Assembly (NCBI RefSeq): GCF_900116195.1
Contig: NZ_FOZW01000003.1
Span: forward strand, 310,001-374,000
Length of the DNA stretch: 64,000 nt
Direction: 5' to 3'
Origin: Alloyangia pacifica
GTDB lineage: Bacteria; Pseudomonadota; Alphaproteobacteria; Rhodobacterales; Rhodobacteraceae
A program made the translations under genes and the position numbers. The notes beneath the pieces were generated by a model that saw only the letters and a program-made list of their open reading frames with translations, searched no databases and had not been told where the DNA came from. Positions 9,693 to 18,644 of the stretch are shown piece by piece. Every line of letters begins with the position of its first letter. Position 1 is the stretch's first letter.

Positions 9693-10973
9693 ATGCCCGT
9701 TGAAACCATCGACACGCTTGTGATCGGCGCAGGCCAGGCCGGGGTTGCCATGAGTGAGCATCTGGGCCGCGAGGGCGTTCCCCACATCGTGTTGGAGAAG
9801 AGCCGCATCGCCGAACGCTGGCGAACCGGCCGCTGGGATTCTCTGGTCGCCAATGGCCCCGCCTGGCACGACCGCTTCCCCGGCCTGGAGTTCGACGGCG
9901 ACGGCGAGGCCTTCCCTGCGAAGGACGAGATGGCAGACTACTTCGAACGCTACGCGGCGAAGTTCGGCGCACCGATCCGCTGCGGCGTGGAGGCGACCCG
10001 CGTGCAGCGTCTCGAGGGGCGGTCGGGGTTCCGGGTGGAGACCTCGGCGGGTGTGATCGAGGCGCGCAATGTGGTTTCGGCCACCGGCCCGTTCCAGACC
10101 CCGGTGATTCCGCACGTGGTGCCGCAAGACGCGCCTGTGACACAGCTGCATTCGGCCGATTACCGCAATCCGGAGCAGCTGCCCGAGGGGGCGGTTCTGG
10201 TGGTCGGTGCAGGCTCGTCGGGCGCGCAGATCGCCGACGAGCTGAACCGGGCCGGGCGCAAGGTCTACCTCTCGGTCGGGCCGCACGGGCGACCGCCGCG
10301 CACCTATCGCGGGCGCGACTACTGCTGGTGGCTGGGGGTGCTGGGGCTCTGGGACATTCCCGCTCCGGCGCCGGGCACCGAGCATGTGACCATCGCGGTG
10401 AGCGGCGCGCAGGGCGGCCGTACCGTGGAATTCCGCCAGCTCGCGGCGGAGGGCATCACGCTGGTCGGGCGCACCGAAAGCTACGCCGATGGCCGGCTAA
10501 GCTTCGAAGATGACCTTGCGCGCAATATCCGCCGGGGCGACACGGATTACCTCGCGATGCTCGATCAGGCAGACGCCTACGTGACCCGCAACGGGCTGGA
10601 TCTGCCCGAGGAGCCCGAGGCGCGCCAGATGCTGCCGGACCCGGACTGCATGATCGATCCGCTGCGCGAGCTTGACCTCGACGAGGCCGGGGTGAAAACC
10701 ATCCTCTGGGCCACCGGTTACGCGCTCGACTATGGCTGGCTCGATCTGGATGTCCTCGATGAAAACGGCCGACCGCAGCATGAGCGCGGCGTGTCGCCCG
10801 AGCGCGGCTTCTACTTCCTCGGCTTGCCGTGGCTGTCGCGCCGCGGGTCGAGCTTCATCTGGGGCGTCTGGCACGACGCCCGCTACATCGCCGATCAGAT
10901 CGTGATTCAGCGCAGCTACAGCACTTACGACGACGAGGCCCGCCGCGCGACGACCGCGCGGGCCGCAGAATGA
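9693..10973 (+). CDS. FAD-dependent monooxygenase / oxidoreductase (CzcO-like)
   Basis: The protein has 426 residues with two Rossmann motifs: an FAD site at the N-terminus (VIGAGQAGVAMSEHL) and an NADPH site near residue 170 (VVGAGSSGAQIADEL). A segment before the second motif (HSADYRN) resembles the flavin monooxygenase fingerprint region. It should oxidise a nitrogen- or sulphur-containing or carbonyl compound with O2 and NADPH. AGAAGGA precedes the ATG at 9693. It is first in a three-gene operon with a Rid protein and a DUF1028 protein, which points to detoxifying or breaking down an imine- or enamine-generating compound. Confidence 0.87.
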   Translation: MPVETIDTLVIGAGQAGVAMSEHLGREGVPHIVLEKSRIAERWRTGRWDSLVANGPAWHDRFPGLEFDGDGEAFPAKDEMADYFERYAAKFGAPIRCGVEATRVQRLEGRSGFRVETSAGVIEARNVVSATGPFQTPVIPHVVPQDAPVTQLHSADYRNPEQLPEGAVLVVGAGSSGAQIADELNRAGRKVYLSVGPHGRPPRTYRGRDYCWWLGVLGLWDIPAPAPGTEHVTIAVSGAQGGRTVEFRQLAAEGITLVGRTESYADGRLSFEDDLARNIRRGDTDYLAMLDQADAYVTRNGLDLPEEPEARQMLPDPDCMIDPLRELDLDEAGVKTILWATGYALDYGWLDLDVLDENGRPQHERGVSPERGFYFLGLPWLSRRGSSFIWGVWHDARYIADQIVIQRSYSTYDDEARRATTARAAE

Positions 10974-10990
10974 CCCCAACGGAGCGCCAG

Positions 10991-11416
10991 ATGGCCCATA
11001 CCCGCATCCGCAAGTTCAACACCAAGGACACCTACCCCGAGCAGAAGCTCGACAACGACCTGTGTCAGGCCGTGGTTGCCGAGGGCAAGATGGTGTTCCT
11101 GCGCGGCCAGTGCCCGCAGAACCTCGACGATGCCAAGAACATCGAGAGCCACGACCCGGTCGAGCAGACCCACAAGGTCATGCAGAACATCCGGCAGCTG
11201 ATGGAGGAATGCGGCGGCGCGATGGAGCATGTCTGCCGCGTGCAGGTCTTCCTGACCGACGTGCGCAACCGCGAGGCGGTCTACCGGACAATGGGCGAAT
11301 ACATCAAGGGCGTGCACCCGGTGTCCACCGGGCTCGTGGTGACCGCGCTGGCGCGTCCCGACTGGCTGGTCGAGATCGAGGCGACCGCCGTCATTCCGCA
11401 CGACTACAAGGCCTGA
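10991..11416 (+). CDS. RidA/YjgF/UK114 family protein lacking the deaminase Arg
   Basis: This protein of 141 residues has the trimeric Rid fold signature: FLRGQCPQN near residue 36, EHVCRVQVFLTDV near residue 82, and LVEIEATAVIP at the end. True RidA enzymes hydrolyse 2-aminoacrylate-type imines with an Arg in a PAR-S-x-V motif. Here that segment reads PVSTGLVV, so the Arg is replaced and the protein probably belongs to a Rid subgroup without that activity. The ATG at 10991 follows GGAGCG; another ATG at 10970 overlaps the upstream stop. It is six bases upstream of the DUF1028 gene. Confidence 0.88.
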   Translation: MAHTRIRKFNTKDTYPEQKLDNDLCQAVVAEGKMVFLRGQCPQNLDDAKNIESHDPVEQTHKVMQNIRQLMEECGGAMEHVCRVQVFLTDVRNREAVYRTMGEYIKGVHPVSTGLVVTALARPDWLVEIEATAVIPHDYKA

Positions 11417-11422
11417 TCCCGG

Positions 11423-12097
11423 ATGACCTTCTCGCTTGTCGCCCGCTGCCCCGAGACCGGCATGTTCGGTCTGGTGATCTCGTCCTCCTCGCCCGCTGTC
11501 GCGGCGCGCTGTTCCTTCGCGCGCGCCGGGGTGGGGGCTGTGGCCTCGCAGAACGTCACGGACCCTTCGCTGGGTCCGCTGGCGCTCGATCTGATGGAAG
11601 CGGGGCTTTCAGCGCCAGAGGCCATCGCGGCAGTGCAGAAGCGCGGCAAGTTCATCGAGTACCGGCAGGTGCTGGCGGTGGATGCCGCAGGACGCACGGC
11701 GATTCATTCTGGGCCGAACTCGCTGGGCATCTGGACGCAGGCGCAGGCCGAGAACGCCGCCTCGGGCGGCAACCTGCTGGCCAATGACGGCGTGCCGCAG
11801 GCGATGGTCGATGCCTATCTCGGGGCGACGGGCCATATCGGCGACCGGCTGGTCGCGGCGCTGCGTGGCGCGCTCGCGGCAGGTGGCGAGGCAGGGCCGG
11901 TGCATTCGGCGGGGCTGAAGATCGTCGACAAGGTCAGCTGGCCCGTCGCCGACCTGCGCTGCGACTGGACCGAGGATTGCCCGATCGAGGCAGTGGCCAC
12001 CGCCTGGGAGGTCTACAAGCCGCAGCTTGAGGCCTACGTGCAGCGCGCGCTCGACCCGCGCGAGGCGCCCTCCTACGGGGTGCCGGGCGACGAGTGA
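11423..12097 (+). CDS. DUF1028 family protein (Ntn-hydrolase-like)
   Basis: The protein is 224 residues long and starts directly with MTFSLVARCPETGMFGLVIS, the conserved N-terminus of DUF1028 proteins, which resemble N-terminal nucleophile hydrolases. Other conserved stretches are GAVASQNVTDPSLGP and GNLLANDGVPQAM. Members often sit next to Rid proteins and peptide or amidohydrolase genes, as here. The biochemical reaction is not established as far as I know. The start at 11423 follows the rid stop by four bases, so the two are surely co-transcribed. A terminator follows. Confidence 0.9.
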   Translation: MTFSLVARCPETGMFGLVISSSSPAVAARCSFARAGVGAVASQNVTDPSLGPLALDLMEAGLSAPEAIAAVQKRGKFIEYRQVLAVDAAGRTAIHSGPNSLGIWTQAQAENAASGGNLLANDGVPQAMVDAYLGATGHIGDRLVAALRGALAAGGEAGPVHSAGLKIVDKVSWPVADLRCDWTEDCPIEAVATAWEVYKPQLEAYVQRALDPREAPSYGVPGDE

Positions 12098-12118
12098 GCG
12101 CAGGGCCAAGAGACTATA

Positions 12119-12150
12119 GGGCCGCGTCCACCTTGGACGCGGCCCTTTTT
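12119..12150 (+). terminator. Terminator after the DUF1028 gene
   Basis: A 12-bp stem (12119-12130 with 12134-12145) with a three-base loop is followed by five T residues. It ends the flavin monooxygenase / Rid / DUF1028 operon. Confidence 0.85.
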
Positions 12151-12166
12151 CATTGGCCGCCGGGTC

Positions 12167-12688
12167 TCAGCCGACGATGAGCTGCTTGAGCTTCAGCGCC
12201 TCGTATTCCAGCGCGGTCAGCCGGTAGTTCACCACGTCGCCGATCGAGATCATGCCGATGAGCTGCCCGTCCTCGAGAACCGGCATGTGGCGGAAGCGCC
12301 CGTCGGTCATCCGGCGCAGGGTGCGCACCAGCGTCTCATCGGGGGTGCAGGTCTCGAGCTCCGAGGTCATCAGCTCGGCCACCGTCTGCGGCAGGGTGCG
12401 GCCCGGTGTGTCGGCGAGTCGGCGGACGATGTCGCGCTCGGACAGGATCCCGACCAATTCCCCCTGCGCGTCCTTCACCAGAAGCGCCCCGATGCGCTGG
12501 TCGCGCAGCACCTCGACGGCCCTGCCGATGGTTTCCTGCGGCTGGATCCAGAAGAGATCACCGCTCTTGCTGTCTAGCACGTGGCGCACCGTCGCCTCGG
12601 CCGCCGAAAGGTTGGTTTCGACCGATTGACTATGGGTCTTGTGCGGGTCGTCGTCGTCGCGGGTATGAGGTTTGTATGAAGCTGGCAT
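12167..12688 (-). CDS. Protein with a pair of CBS domains
   Basis: The protein has 173 residues: a charged N-terminal tail of about 35 residues and then two CBS motifs, roughly residues 40-95 (ending GELVGILSERDIVRRLAD) and 105-160 (ending DGQLIGMISIGDVVNYRL). CBS pairs bind adenine nucleotides and act as energy sensors. The short C-terminal helix EYEALKLKQLIVG is common to this stand-alone alphaproteobacterial type. The start at 12688 has a GGGAGGG site upstream. It is alone on its strand; the partner protein is unknown. Confidence 0.88.
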   Translation of the reverse strand: MPASYKPHTRDDDDPHKTHSQSVETNLSAAEATVRHVLDSKSGDLFWIQPQETIGRAVEVLRDQRIGALLVKDAQGELVGILSERDIVRRLADTPGRTLPQTVAELMTSELETCTPDETLVRTLRRMTDGRFRHMPVLEDGQLIGMISIGDVVNYRLTALEYEALKLKQLIVG

Positions 12689-12769
12689 CGCGTTACCCTC
12701 CCTTGAACCTCTTTCAGGTTAGTGCAATCAGCGCACGAGTAAACGAATTCCATCACTGAGGTCTGAATC

Positions 12770-12952
12770 TTGCCCGAGCTTACGCTGACTCCCGCCAGCG
12801 CCACTGTGCTCTTCGTGATTGCGTGCCTTGCCGGGTATCGCTACCGCAGCGTGTGGAAGGCCGAGGGCCCGCGCTGGCAGCTCTGGGTGTTCGGGCTGAT
12901 CGCCGCGGTGGTGCTGCTGGTACTGGGACTGACTCCGCTCACCGGGGGCTGA
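12770..12952 (+). CDS. Small two-helix membrane protein, hypothetical
   Basis: This 60-residue open frame codes for two hydrophobic segments, about residues 9-23 and 38-56, with a charged turn between them (YRYRSVWKAEGPRW). It would start with TTG at 12770, with GAGG eight bases upstream. It is divergent from the CBS gene with an 81-bp spacer. I do not recognise the family. The even charge pattern and complete helix hairpin argue for a real gene, but the TTG start keeps the confidence moderate. Confidence 0.55.
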   Translation: MPELTLTPASATVLFVIACLAGYRYRSVWKAEGPRWQLWVFGLIAAVVLLVLGLTPLTGG

Positions 12953-13116
12953 AGCTGCCCGAAAACTAGGCGAAGCCGCTGGGCAAGCGCCTGCGCGCCG
13001 ATCCGAGGTCGTCCGGGCCTGACCGAGATAAGGTGCCGACATCAGTCGTTGCAGCGCCAGCCCAAGGGCAGTCGCTTGACCGGCTCCCGCTACAAAAACC
13101 TTTCCGCGAAAAGCGA

Positions 13117-13142
13117 AAACGCCGGCCCAAGGGCCGGCGTTT
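13117..13142. terminator. Bidirectional terminator between the small membrane protein gene and nqrM
   Basis: A 12-base arm (13117-13128) and its exact complement (13131-13142) flank two bases. The hairpin starts with AAA and ends with TTT, so it can serve both the plus-strand gene and nqrM on the minus strand. Confidence 0.75.
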
Positions 13143-13165
13143 CGTATTTGGATGAGGCTTGCCGC

Positions 13166-13414
13166 TCAGGTCGCCGCGCGCTCCTCGCGCTCCATGTCCT
13201 CGAGCATCTTGCGCGCCTTGGGGCAGTGCAGGCGGTCGCGCAGGGGGCTGTCGGGATCGACTTCCTGCTTGCAGACCACGCAGCGGTCGGCGCCCGCGAT
13301 GGCGTTGAGCCCGCCGCAACTGCCCTTGATCGTGCGCCCGTTGAGAATGACGCCGAGCGCCATGCCCAGCATCACGATCATCAGCAGTCCGAAAGCAAGA
13401 ATGAAGGTCGACAT
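13166..13414 (-). CDS. nqrM: Na+-NQR maturation protein NqrM
   Basis: This 82-residue protein has one N-terminal membrane helix (residues 3-24) and four cysteines in the NqrM pattern: GSCGGL near residue 33, DRCVVC near residue 45 and HCPKA near residue 64. NqrM (DUF539) is required to insert the iron held by cysteines between NqrD and NqrE in the Na+-pumping NADH:quinone oxidoreductase. It follows apbE in the same direction, 35 bases downstream, and both are divergent from nqrABCDEF, so the two assembly genes form their own small operon. Confidence 0.93.
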   Translation of the reverse strand: MSTFILAFGLLMIVMLGMALGVILNGRTIKGSCGGLNAIAGADRCVVCKQEVDPDSPLRDRLHCPKARKMLEDMEREERAAT

Positions 13415-13449
13415 GGCGTCCCCCTTTCAGCGGGTGCGGCGGTTGGCGA

Positions 13450-14478
13450 TCAGGCCTGCAGCGCGGTGAAGCGGTCGCTGGCGGTGATCTCGAAGCCCTT
13501 GTCGCCCGCCTTGCCCGAGCGATCAATGAACAGAGCCGCCATATCACGCTGATTTGCGATCTCGAGACCGCGCTCGCGGCCCATCACCAGCAGCGCAGTC
13601 GCCCAGGCGTCAGCCAGCATGGTGTTCTCGGCCATCACGGTCACCGAGGCGGTGTTGTGGGTCACCGGGCGGCCGGTGGTGGCGTCGATGATGTGCGAGT
13701 AGCGCTTGCCTTCGAAGTCGAAGAAGTTGCGGTAGTCGCCCGAGGTCGCCATGCCCATGTCCGACACGGCCACGACCTGCTGGACGCCGCGGTTGAAGGC
13801 TTCCGGCGTCTCGATGCCGATGTGCCAGGGCTGGCCGTCGGGGTTCTTGCCCGCGGTGTAGAGATCGCCGCCGACTTCGACCATGTAGTCGGTGATGCCG
13901 AAGCTGGCGAGGGTGCGGGCGACCTGGTCGATGCCGAAGCCCTTGCCGATGGCCGAGAGGTACACCTCTGCCTCGGGGCGCATTTTCTGCAAAGCGCCGT
14001 TGCCGACTGCCACCGACTGCGACTGGCCGCAGCAGGCCAGCGCCTGCGCGATCTCTGCTTCGGAGGGCATGTCGCTGCGGGTCTTGCCGGCGCCGAAGCC
14101 CCAGAGGTCGATCAGCGGGCCGACGGTGACGTCGAAGCGGCCTTCGGTGGCGGCGTTGATCTCATGCGCGGCGCTCATCACTTGGGCAACTTCCGGAGAC
14201 ACGGCGAAGTGATCGGTTGCGCCGGCGGCGTTGAAGCGCGAGATCTCCGAGCTGGCATCCCAGTTCGACATCTGCGCGTTCACTTGCGCCAGGCTGGCGT
14301 CCACGGCCTTCTGCAGATCGGCCTTTTCGATCTTGTTGCTGTGGTCGATGGCGGCGATCGAGTAGCTCGTGCCCATGGTCAGCCCGGTGAGCTCCAGGAC
14401 GGACCACCCTTTCTTGCAAGCTGCCAGTGCAAAGGGCATCACGAGGAAGCTACGGCGAGAAAAGGTAAGAGGGTTCAT
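13450..14478 (-). CDS. apbE: FAD:protein FMN transferase
   Basis: This protein of 342 residues attaches FMN covalently to Thr residues of NqrB and NqrC. The N-terminus carries RRSFLVMPFALAAC, an export signal with twin Arg and a lipobox-like Cys, so it probably acts on the periplasmic side, tethered by lipid. Family motifs include MGTSYSI, the Mg/FAD region SAIGKGFGIDQVA, and DATTGRPV with TMLADAWATALLVMG in the C-terminal half. The ATG at 14478 follows GGAGA; an upstream TTG would overlap that site and is not used. Its position beside nqr identifies its targets. Confidence 0.94.
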   Translation of the reverse strand: MNPLTFSRRSFLVMPFALAACKKGWSVLELTGLTMGTSYSIAAIDHSNKIEKADLQKAVDASLAQVNAQMSNWDASSEISRFNAAGATDHFAVSPEVAQVMSAAHEINAATEGRFDVTVGPLIDLWGFGAGKTRSDMPSEAEIAQALACCGQSQSVAVGNGALQKMRPEAEVYLSAIGKGFGIDQVARTLASFGITDYMVEVGGDLYTAGKNPDGQPWHIGIETPEAFNRGVQQVVAVSDMGMATSGDYRNFFDFEGKRYSHIIDATTGRPVTHNTASVTVMAENTMLADAWATALLVMGRERGLEIANQRDMAALFIDRSGKAGDKGFEITASDRFTALQA

Positions 14479-14641
14479 CCGGTATCTCCGCAAGAGCTGT
14501 AGGGTCGACGATGAGACAAAGGGCTTCTGAGCCGTTTTGGCGGGTGATTCAACATTAAATTGGAAACTTTCTCGTCAAACCCTTCCAAACTGCGGCGTTG
14601 CGGCGCATAAGGCTGCCGGAAAATGGACAGGACGAAGCGAC
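14479..14641. promoter_or_regulatory. Divergent promoter region of apbE-nqrM and nqrABCDEF
   Basis: This 163-bp spacer separates the assembly genes from the structural operon. An AT-rich patch (about 14545-14575) could hold the nqr promoter, but no clear -35/-10 pair is called. AGGAC at about 14629 serves the GTG start of nqrA. Confidence 0.5.
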
Positions 14642-15985
14642 GTGCAGCAATATACGTTGAGAAAAGGTCTCGATGTCCCGGTGCTGGGGACACCCGAAGG
14701 CGGAATCGAAGACGGTGCAGCGGTCCGGACCGTTGCAGTTCTGGGGCAGGATTACATCGGTTTGAAGCCGAGACTGGCGGTTCAGGAGGGCGATGTGATC
14801 GCCGCCGGCGCGCCGATTCTGGCCCATAAGGACACGCCCGAGGTTCAGGTCACCGCACCGGTTTCAGGCCGAATCAAGGCGATCAACCGTGGCGCCCGCC
14901 GGGTGCTGATCTCGGTCGAGATCGAGGTCGATCCCAGCGCTGCCGAACCGGTGGACTTCTCTGCCGTCGGCGATGCCACCACCGGCGAAGGTCTGGCCGC
15001 GAAGCTCTGCGCCGCCGGTCTCTGGACCTCCTTCCGCACCCGTCCCTACTCGAAGGTACCCACCGCCGACGCCCGCCCCGCCGCCATCTACGTGACGGCG
15101 ATGGACAGCGAGCCGCTCAGCGGCGACGCCGCGACGATCATTGCCGAGGATGCCGGGGCCTTTGCCCGCGGTCTGCAGGCGCTGCCGCTGCTGACCGAGG
15201 GCAACGTCTACCTGTGCCAGGAAATCGGCGCGGACGTCCCCGGTGCGGACCTGCCCGGCATTACCGCTGCGGGCTTCTCCGGTCCGCACCCGGCCGGCCT
15301 TGCCGGCACGCACATGCATTTCCTCGAGCCGCCCTCGGCCTCCAAGACCGTCTGGACCATCGGCTACCATGACGTGATCGCCATCGGGAAACTGCTCGAG
15401 ACCGGCCGTGTCGACGGGTCGCGCATCATCGCCCTGTCCGGCCCGATGTGCAGCCGTCCGCGGCTGGTGCGCACCCTTGCAGGGGCTTCGATGCTGGAAC
15501 TCTGCGCCGAGGACCTGAACGGCTCCGCACCGGTGCGGGTGATCTCCGGCTCGATCCTCAGCGGCCGCATGGGCGCGGGACCAGATGCCTTCCTTGGCCG
15601 CTACGCGCGGCAGATCACCCTGATCGAGGAAGACAAGAAGCAGATTCCGATGGGCTGGATTCGCCCGATGGGGTCGAAATTCGCGGTGCAGCCGGTGCTC
15701 GGCTCGGCCTTCACCAAGAAGCTCTACGCGCTGACCTCGAACCTCAACGGCGGCCGCCGCGCCATGGTGCCGATCGGCACCTTCGAGGAGCTGATGCCGC
15801 AGGACTTCCTGCCGACGCAGCTGCTGCGCGCGCTGCTGGTGATGGACACCGACCAGGCACAGGCGCTTGGTGCGCTGGAACTGGACGAGGAAGACCTCGG
15901 GCTCGTGGGCTTCGCCTGCCCGGCCAAATACGAATACGGCATCGCCCTTCGCGACAGCCTCAGCAAGATCGAAAAGGAGGGCTAA
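14642..15985 (+). CDS. nqrA: Na+-translocating NADH:quinone reductase subunit A
   Basis: This 447-residue protein is the peripheral subunit of the Na+-NQR complex, linked to quinone and inhibitor binding. The N-terminus VQQYTLRKGLDVPVLGTPEG aligns with the KKGLDLPI.GTP start of known NqrA proteins, which supports the GTG at 14642 with AGGAC upstream. The in-frame extension to 14537 has no family similarity. It is the first gene of nqrABCDEF; the stop is four bases before the TTG start of nqrB. Confidence 0.95.
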   Translation: MQQYTLRKGLDVPVLGTPEGGIEDGAAVRTVAVLGQDYIGLKPRLAVQEGDVIAAGAPILAHKDTPEVQVTAPVSGRIKAINRGARRVLISVEIEVDPSAAEPVDFSAVGDATTGEGLAAKLCAAGLWTSFRTRPYSKVPTADARPAAIYVTAMDSEPLSGDAATIIAEDAGAFARGLQALPLLTEGNVYLCQEIGADVPGADLPGITAAGFSGPHPAGLAGTHMHFLEPPSASKTVWTIGYHDVIAIGKLLETGRVDGSRIIALSGPMCSRPRLVRTLAGASMLELCAEDLNGSAPVRVISGSILSGRMGAGPDAFLGRYARQITLIEEDKKQIPMGWIRPMGSKFAVQPVLGSAFTKKLYALTSNLNGGRRAMVPIGTFEELMPQDFLPTQLLRALLVMDTDQAQALGALELDEEDLGLVGFACPAKYEYGIALRDSLSKIEKEG

Positions 15986-15989
15986 GACC

Positions 15990-17189
15990 TTGGGTCTGCG
16001 CAGTTTCTTCGATCGGATCGAGCCCCAATTCCTGAAGGGCGGCAGGTTCGAGAAATATTTCCCCGTCTACGAGATGGTGGAGAGCTTCATCTACACGCCG
16101 AAGACGGTGACCACCGTCGCGCCGCACGCCCGCTCGTACATCGATATGAAGCGGATCATGACCTATGTGGTCATCGCGACGATCCCCTGCATTCTCTTCG
16201 GCATGTACAACACCGGCCTGCAGACCAACATGGCGATCGCCGAATACGGTGCGTCGGGCTGGCGCGCGGCGATCATCGAGGCGCTCGGCATCGGCTTCAA
16301 CCCGGCCAACCCGCTGGCGAACATCCTGCACGGGCTGCTGTATTTCCTGCCGATCTACATCGTGACGCTGATCGCGGGCGGCATCTTCGAAGTGATCTTC
16401 GCCGTGGTCCGGGGCCACGAGGTGAACGAGGGCTTCCTCGTGACCTCGATGCTCTACACGCTGATCATGCCCGCCTCCGCGCCGCTCTGGCAGGTCGCGC
16501 TCGGCATCATCTTCGGCGTGGTGATCGGCAAGGAAGTCTTTGGCGGCACCGGCAAGAACTTCCTCAACCCGGCGCTGGTCGGGCGGGCGTTCCTCTATTT
16601 CGCCTACCCCGCGCAGATGTCGGGTGACCGCATCTGGACCCCGGTCGACGGCTTCTCCGGCGCCACCGCGCTGTCGGTCAGCGCCAGCGACGGCGTCGCA
16701 TCGCTGCCCGAGCATGGCATCAGCTGGATGGACGCCTTCGTCGGCACCATCCAAGGCTCCTTCGGCGAGACCTCGACCATCGCCTGTCTGCTCGGCCTTG
16801 CCTTCCTGCTCGCCACGAAGATCGCCAACTGGCGCCTGATCGTCGGCTGCCTCGGCGGCATGATCGCCTTCTCTTCGCTGCTGAACGTTATCGGCTCCGA
16901 CAGCAACCCGATGTTCGCCATGCCCTGGTACTGGCACCTGGTGGTCGGCGGTTACGCCTTTGGCCTCGTGTTCATGGTGACCGAGCCGGTTTCGGCCTCG
17001 CACACCAACGTGGGCCGCTACATCTACGGCGCGCTGATCGGTTTCATGGTTGTGATGATCCGTGTCATCAACCCGGCCTTCCCAGAAGGCATGATGCTTG
17101 CGATCCTCTTCGGCAACGTCTTCGCGCCGCTGATCGACTACTTCGTCGTCCAGGCCAACATCAAGCGGAGGGCCAAGCGCAATGTCTGA
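15990..17189 (+). CDS. nqrB: Na+-translocating NADH:quinone reductase subunit B
   Basis: NqrB is a polytopic membrane subunit (399 residues, about ten helices) that carries covalent FMN. The FMN site is Thr226 in VDGFSGATALS, matching the ApbE target motif. The TTG at 15990 is chosen because GLRSFFDRIEPQF aligns with the start of other NqrB proteins, and AAAAGGAGG lies about nine bases upstream. The last eight bases overlap nqrC. The protein is part of the Na+ path of the complex. Confidence 0.95.
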   Translation: MGLRSFFDRIEPQFLKGGRFEKYFPVYEMVESFIYTPKTVTTVAPHARSYIDMKRIMTYVVIATIPCILFGMYNTGLQTNMAIAEYGASGWRAAIIEALGIGFNPANPLANILHGLLYFLPIYIVTLIAGGIFEVIFAVVRGHEVNEGFLVTSMLYTLIMPASAPLWQVALGIIFGVVIGKEVFGGTGKNFLNPALVGRAFLYFAYPAQMSGDRIWTPVDGFSGATALSVSASDGVASLPEHGISWMDAFVGTIQGSFGETSTIACLLGLAFLLATKIANWRLIVGCLGGMIAFSSLLNVIGSDSNPMFAMPWYWHLVVGGYAFGLVFMVTEPVSASHTNVGRYIYGALIGFMVVMIRVINPAFPEGMMLAILFGNVFAPLIDYFVVQANIKRRAKRNV

Positions 17190-17991
17190 CACCAACGCAA
17201 ACAAGGGCTTCATCCGCCGCTTCCTCGACATGCCGCCGGATTCCACCGTCAAGACGGTGACCGTGGCGGTGGTGCTCTGCCTCGTCGCCTCGATGGTGGT
17301 GTCGGCGGCGGCCGTGTCGCTGCGTCCGGTGCAGGACCTGAACCGCCTGCGCGACAAGCAGCGCAACGTTCTGGAAGTTGCCGGCGTCTACGAGCCGGGC
17401 ATGGATATCGCCGAGGCCTTCAGCGACTTCGAGCCGCACGTGCTGGAACTCGCCACCGGCGAGTTCACCGACCAATATGAGATCGACACCTTCGAGGAAC
17501 TCGCGACCTCGGGCGATCCGGCACTGGTGCGCGCGCTCGACGAAGACCCCGCGGGTCTTGGCGGCACGCAGCAGATCTTCCAGATGGTCTACATCCTGCG
17601 CGACGATGCGGGCGCGATCGACAAGGTGGTGCTGCCCATCGAAGGCTACGGCCTGTGGTCGACGCTCTACGGCTTCATCGCGCTGGAAGAGAACGGCAAC
17701 GACATCTATGGCCTGCAGTTCTATCAGCAGGGCGAGACCCCCGGCCTTGGTGCCGAGGTCGACAACCCGCGCTGGAAGGCGCTCTGGAACGGCAAGAAGC
17801 TGCGTGACGAAGACGGCGCGCTGCAGATCACCGTCGCCAAGCAGCCGCCGGCCGCCGGCCAGGACTACTATATCGACGCGCTGGCCGGGGCGACCCTGAC
17901 CTCGCGCGGTGTCGACAACCTTGTCCGCTTCTGGATGGGTGAACAGGGCTACGGCCCGTTCCTCGAGCGGCTTAAGGCAGGAGAGATCTGA
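17182..17991 (+). CDS. nqrC: Na+-translocating NADH:quinone reductase subunit C
   Basis: The protein has 269 residues with one N-terminal membrane helix (residues 24-46) and a periplasmic FMN-binding domain. The covalent FMN site is Thr238 in [12 protein letters not shown]. The residue that is usually Ser or Thr three places before it is Ala235, a mild departure from the ApbE target consensus D-x-x-S/T-G-A-T. It overlaps nqrB by eight bases and nqrD by one base (TGATG). Confidence 0.95.
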   Translation: MSDTNANKGFIRRFLDMPPDSTVKTVTVAVVLCLVASMVVSAAAVSLRPVQDLNRLRDKQRNVLEVAGVYEPGMDIAEAFSDFEPHVLELATGEFTDQYEIDTFEELATSGDPALVRALDEDPAGLGGTQQIFQMVYILRDDAGAIDKVVLPIEGYGLWSTLYGFIALEENGNDIYGLQFYQQGETPGLGAEVDNPRWKALWNGKKLRDEDGALQITVAKQPPAAGQDYYIDALAGATLTSRGVDNLVRFWMGEQGYGPFLERLKAGEI

Positions 17992-18644
17992 TGGCCCAGA
18001 CCCGCAAATCGCAGCTCGTCGATCCGCTGATCGACAACAACCCGATCACCCTGCAGGTGCTGGGCATCTGCTCGGCGCTCGCGGTGACCTCCTCGCTGAA
18101 GGTCGCGCTGGTCATGGCCATCGCCGTGACGCTGGTGACCGCCTTCTCGTCGATGTTCATCTCGATGCTGCGCAACCAGATCCCCAGCTCGATCCGGATC
18201 ATCGTGCAGATGGTCATCATCGCCAGCCTCGTGATCGTGGTCGACCAGCTGCTCAAGGCCTATGCCTACGAGATCTCCAAGACCCTGTCGGTCTTCGTCG
18301 GCCTGATCATCACCAACTGCATCGTGATGGGCCGCGCCGAAGCCTTCGCCATGAGCAACCCGCCGGTGGCCAGCTTCGTCGACGGCATCGGCAACGGCGC
18401 GGGCTACGGTCTGATCCTGATGGTCGTCGGCGTGATCCGCGAGCTCTTCGGCTCGGGCTCGCTGTTCGGCATCACCATCCTGCCGACGGTCAACAACGGT
18501 GGCTGGTACGTGCCGAACGGCCTGCTGCTGCTGCCGCCCTCGGCCTTCTTCGTCATCGGCCTGCTGATCTGGGCGATCCGCACCTGGAAGCCGGGTCAGG
18601 TCGAAGAGCGTGAATACAAGATCCAGAGCGTGGAGGCGCACTGA
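17991..18644 (+). CDS. nqrD: Na+-translocating NADH:quinone reductase subunit D
   Basis: This integral membrane subunit of 217 residues has six helices. It pairs with NqrE to hold an iron centre between the two, inserted with the help of NqrM. Conserved stretches include [20 protein letters not shown] at the start and [19 protein letters not shown] in the middle. The ATG is inside the nqrC stop (TGATG), and the stop overlaps nqrE in the same way. Confidence 0.95.
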   Translation: MAQTRKSQLVDPLIDNNPITLQVLGICSALAVTSSLKVALVMAIAVTLVTAFSSMFISMLRNQIPSSIRIIVQMVIIASLVIVVDQLLKAYAYEISKTLSVFVGLIITNCIVMGRAEAFAMSNPPVASFVDGIGNGAGYGLILMVVGVIRELFGSGSLFGITILPTVNNGGWYVPNGLLLLPPSAFFVIGLLIWAIRTWKPGQVEEREYKIQSVEAH

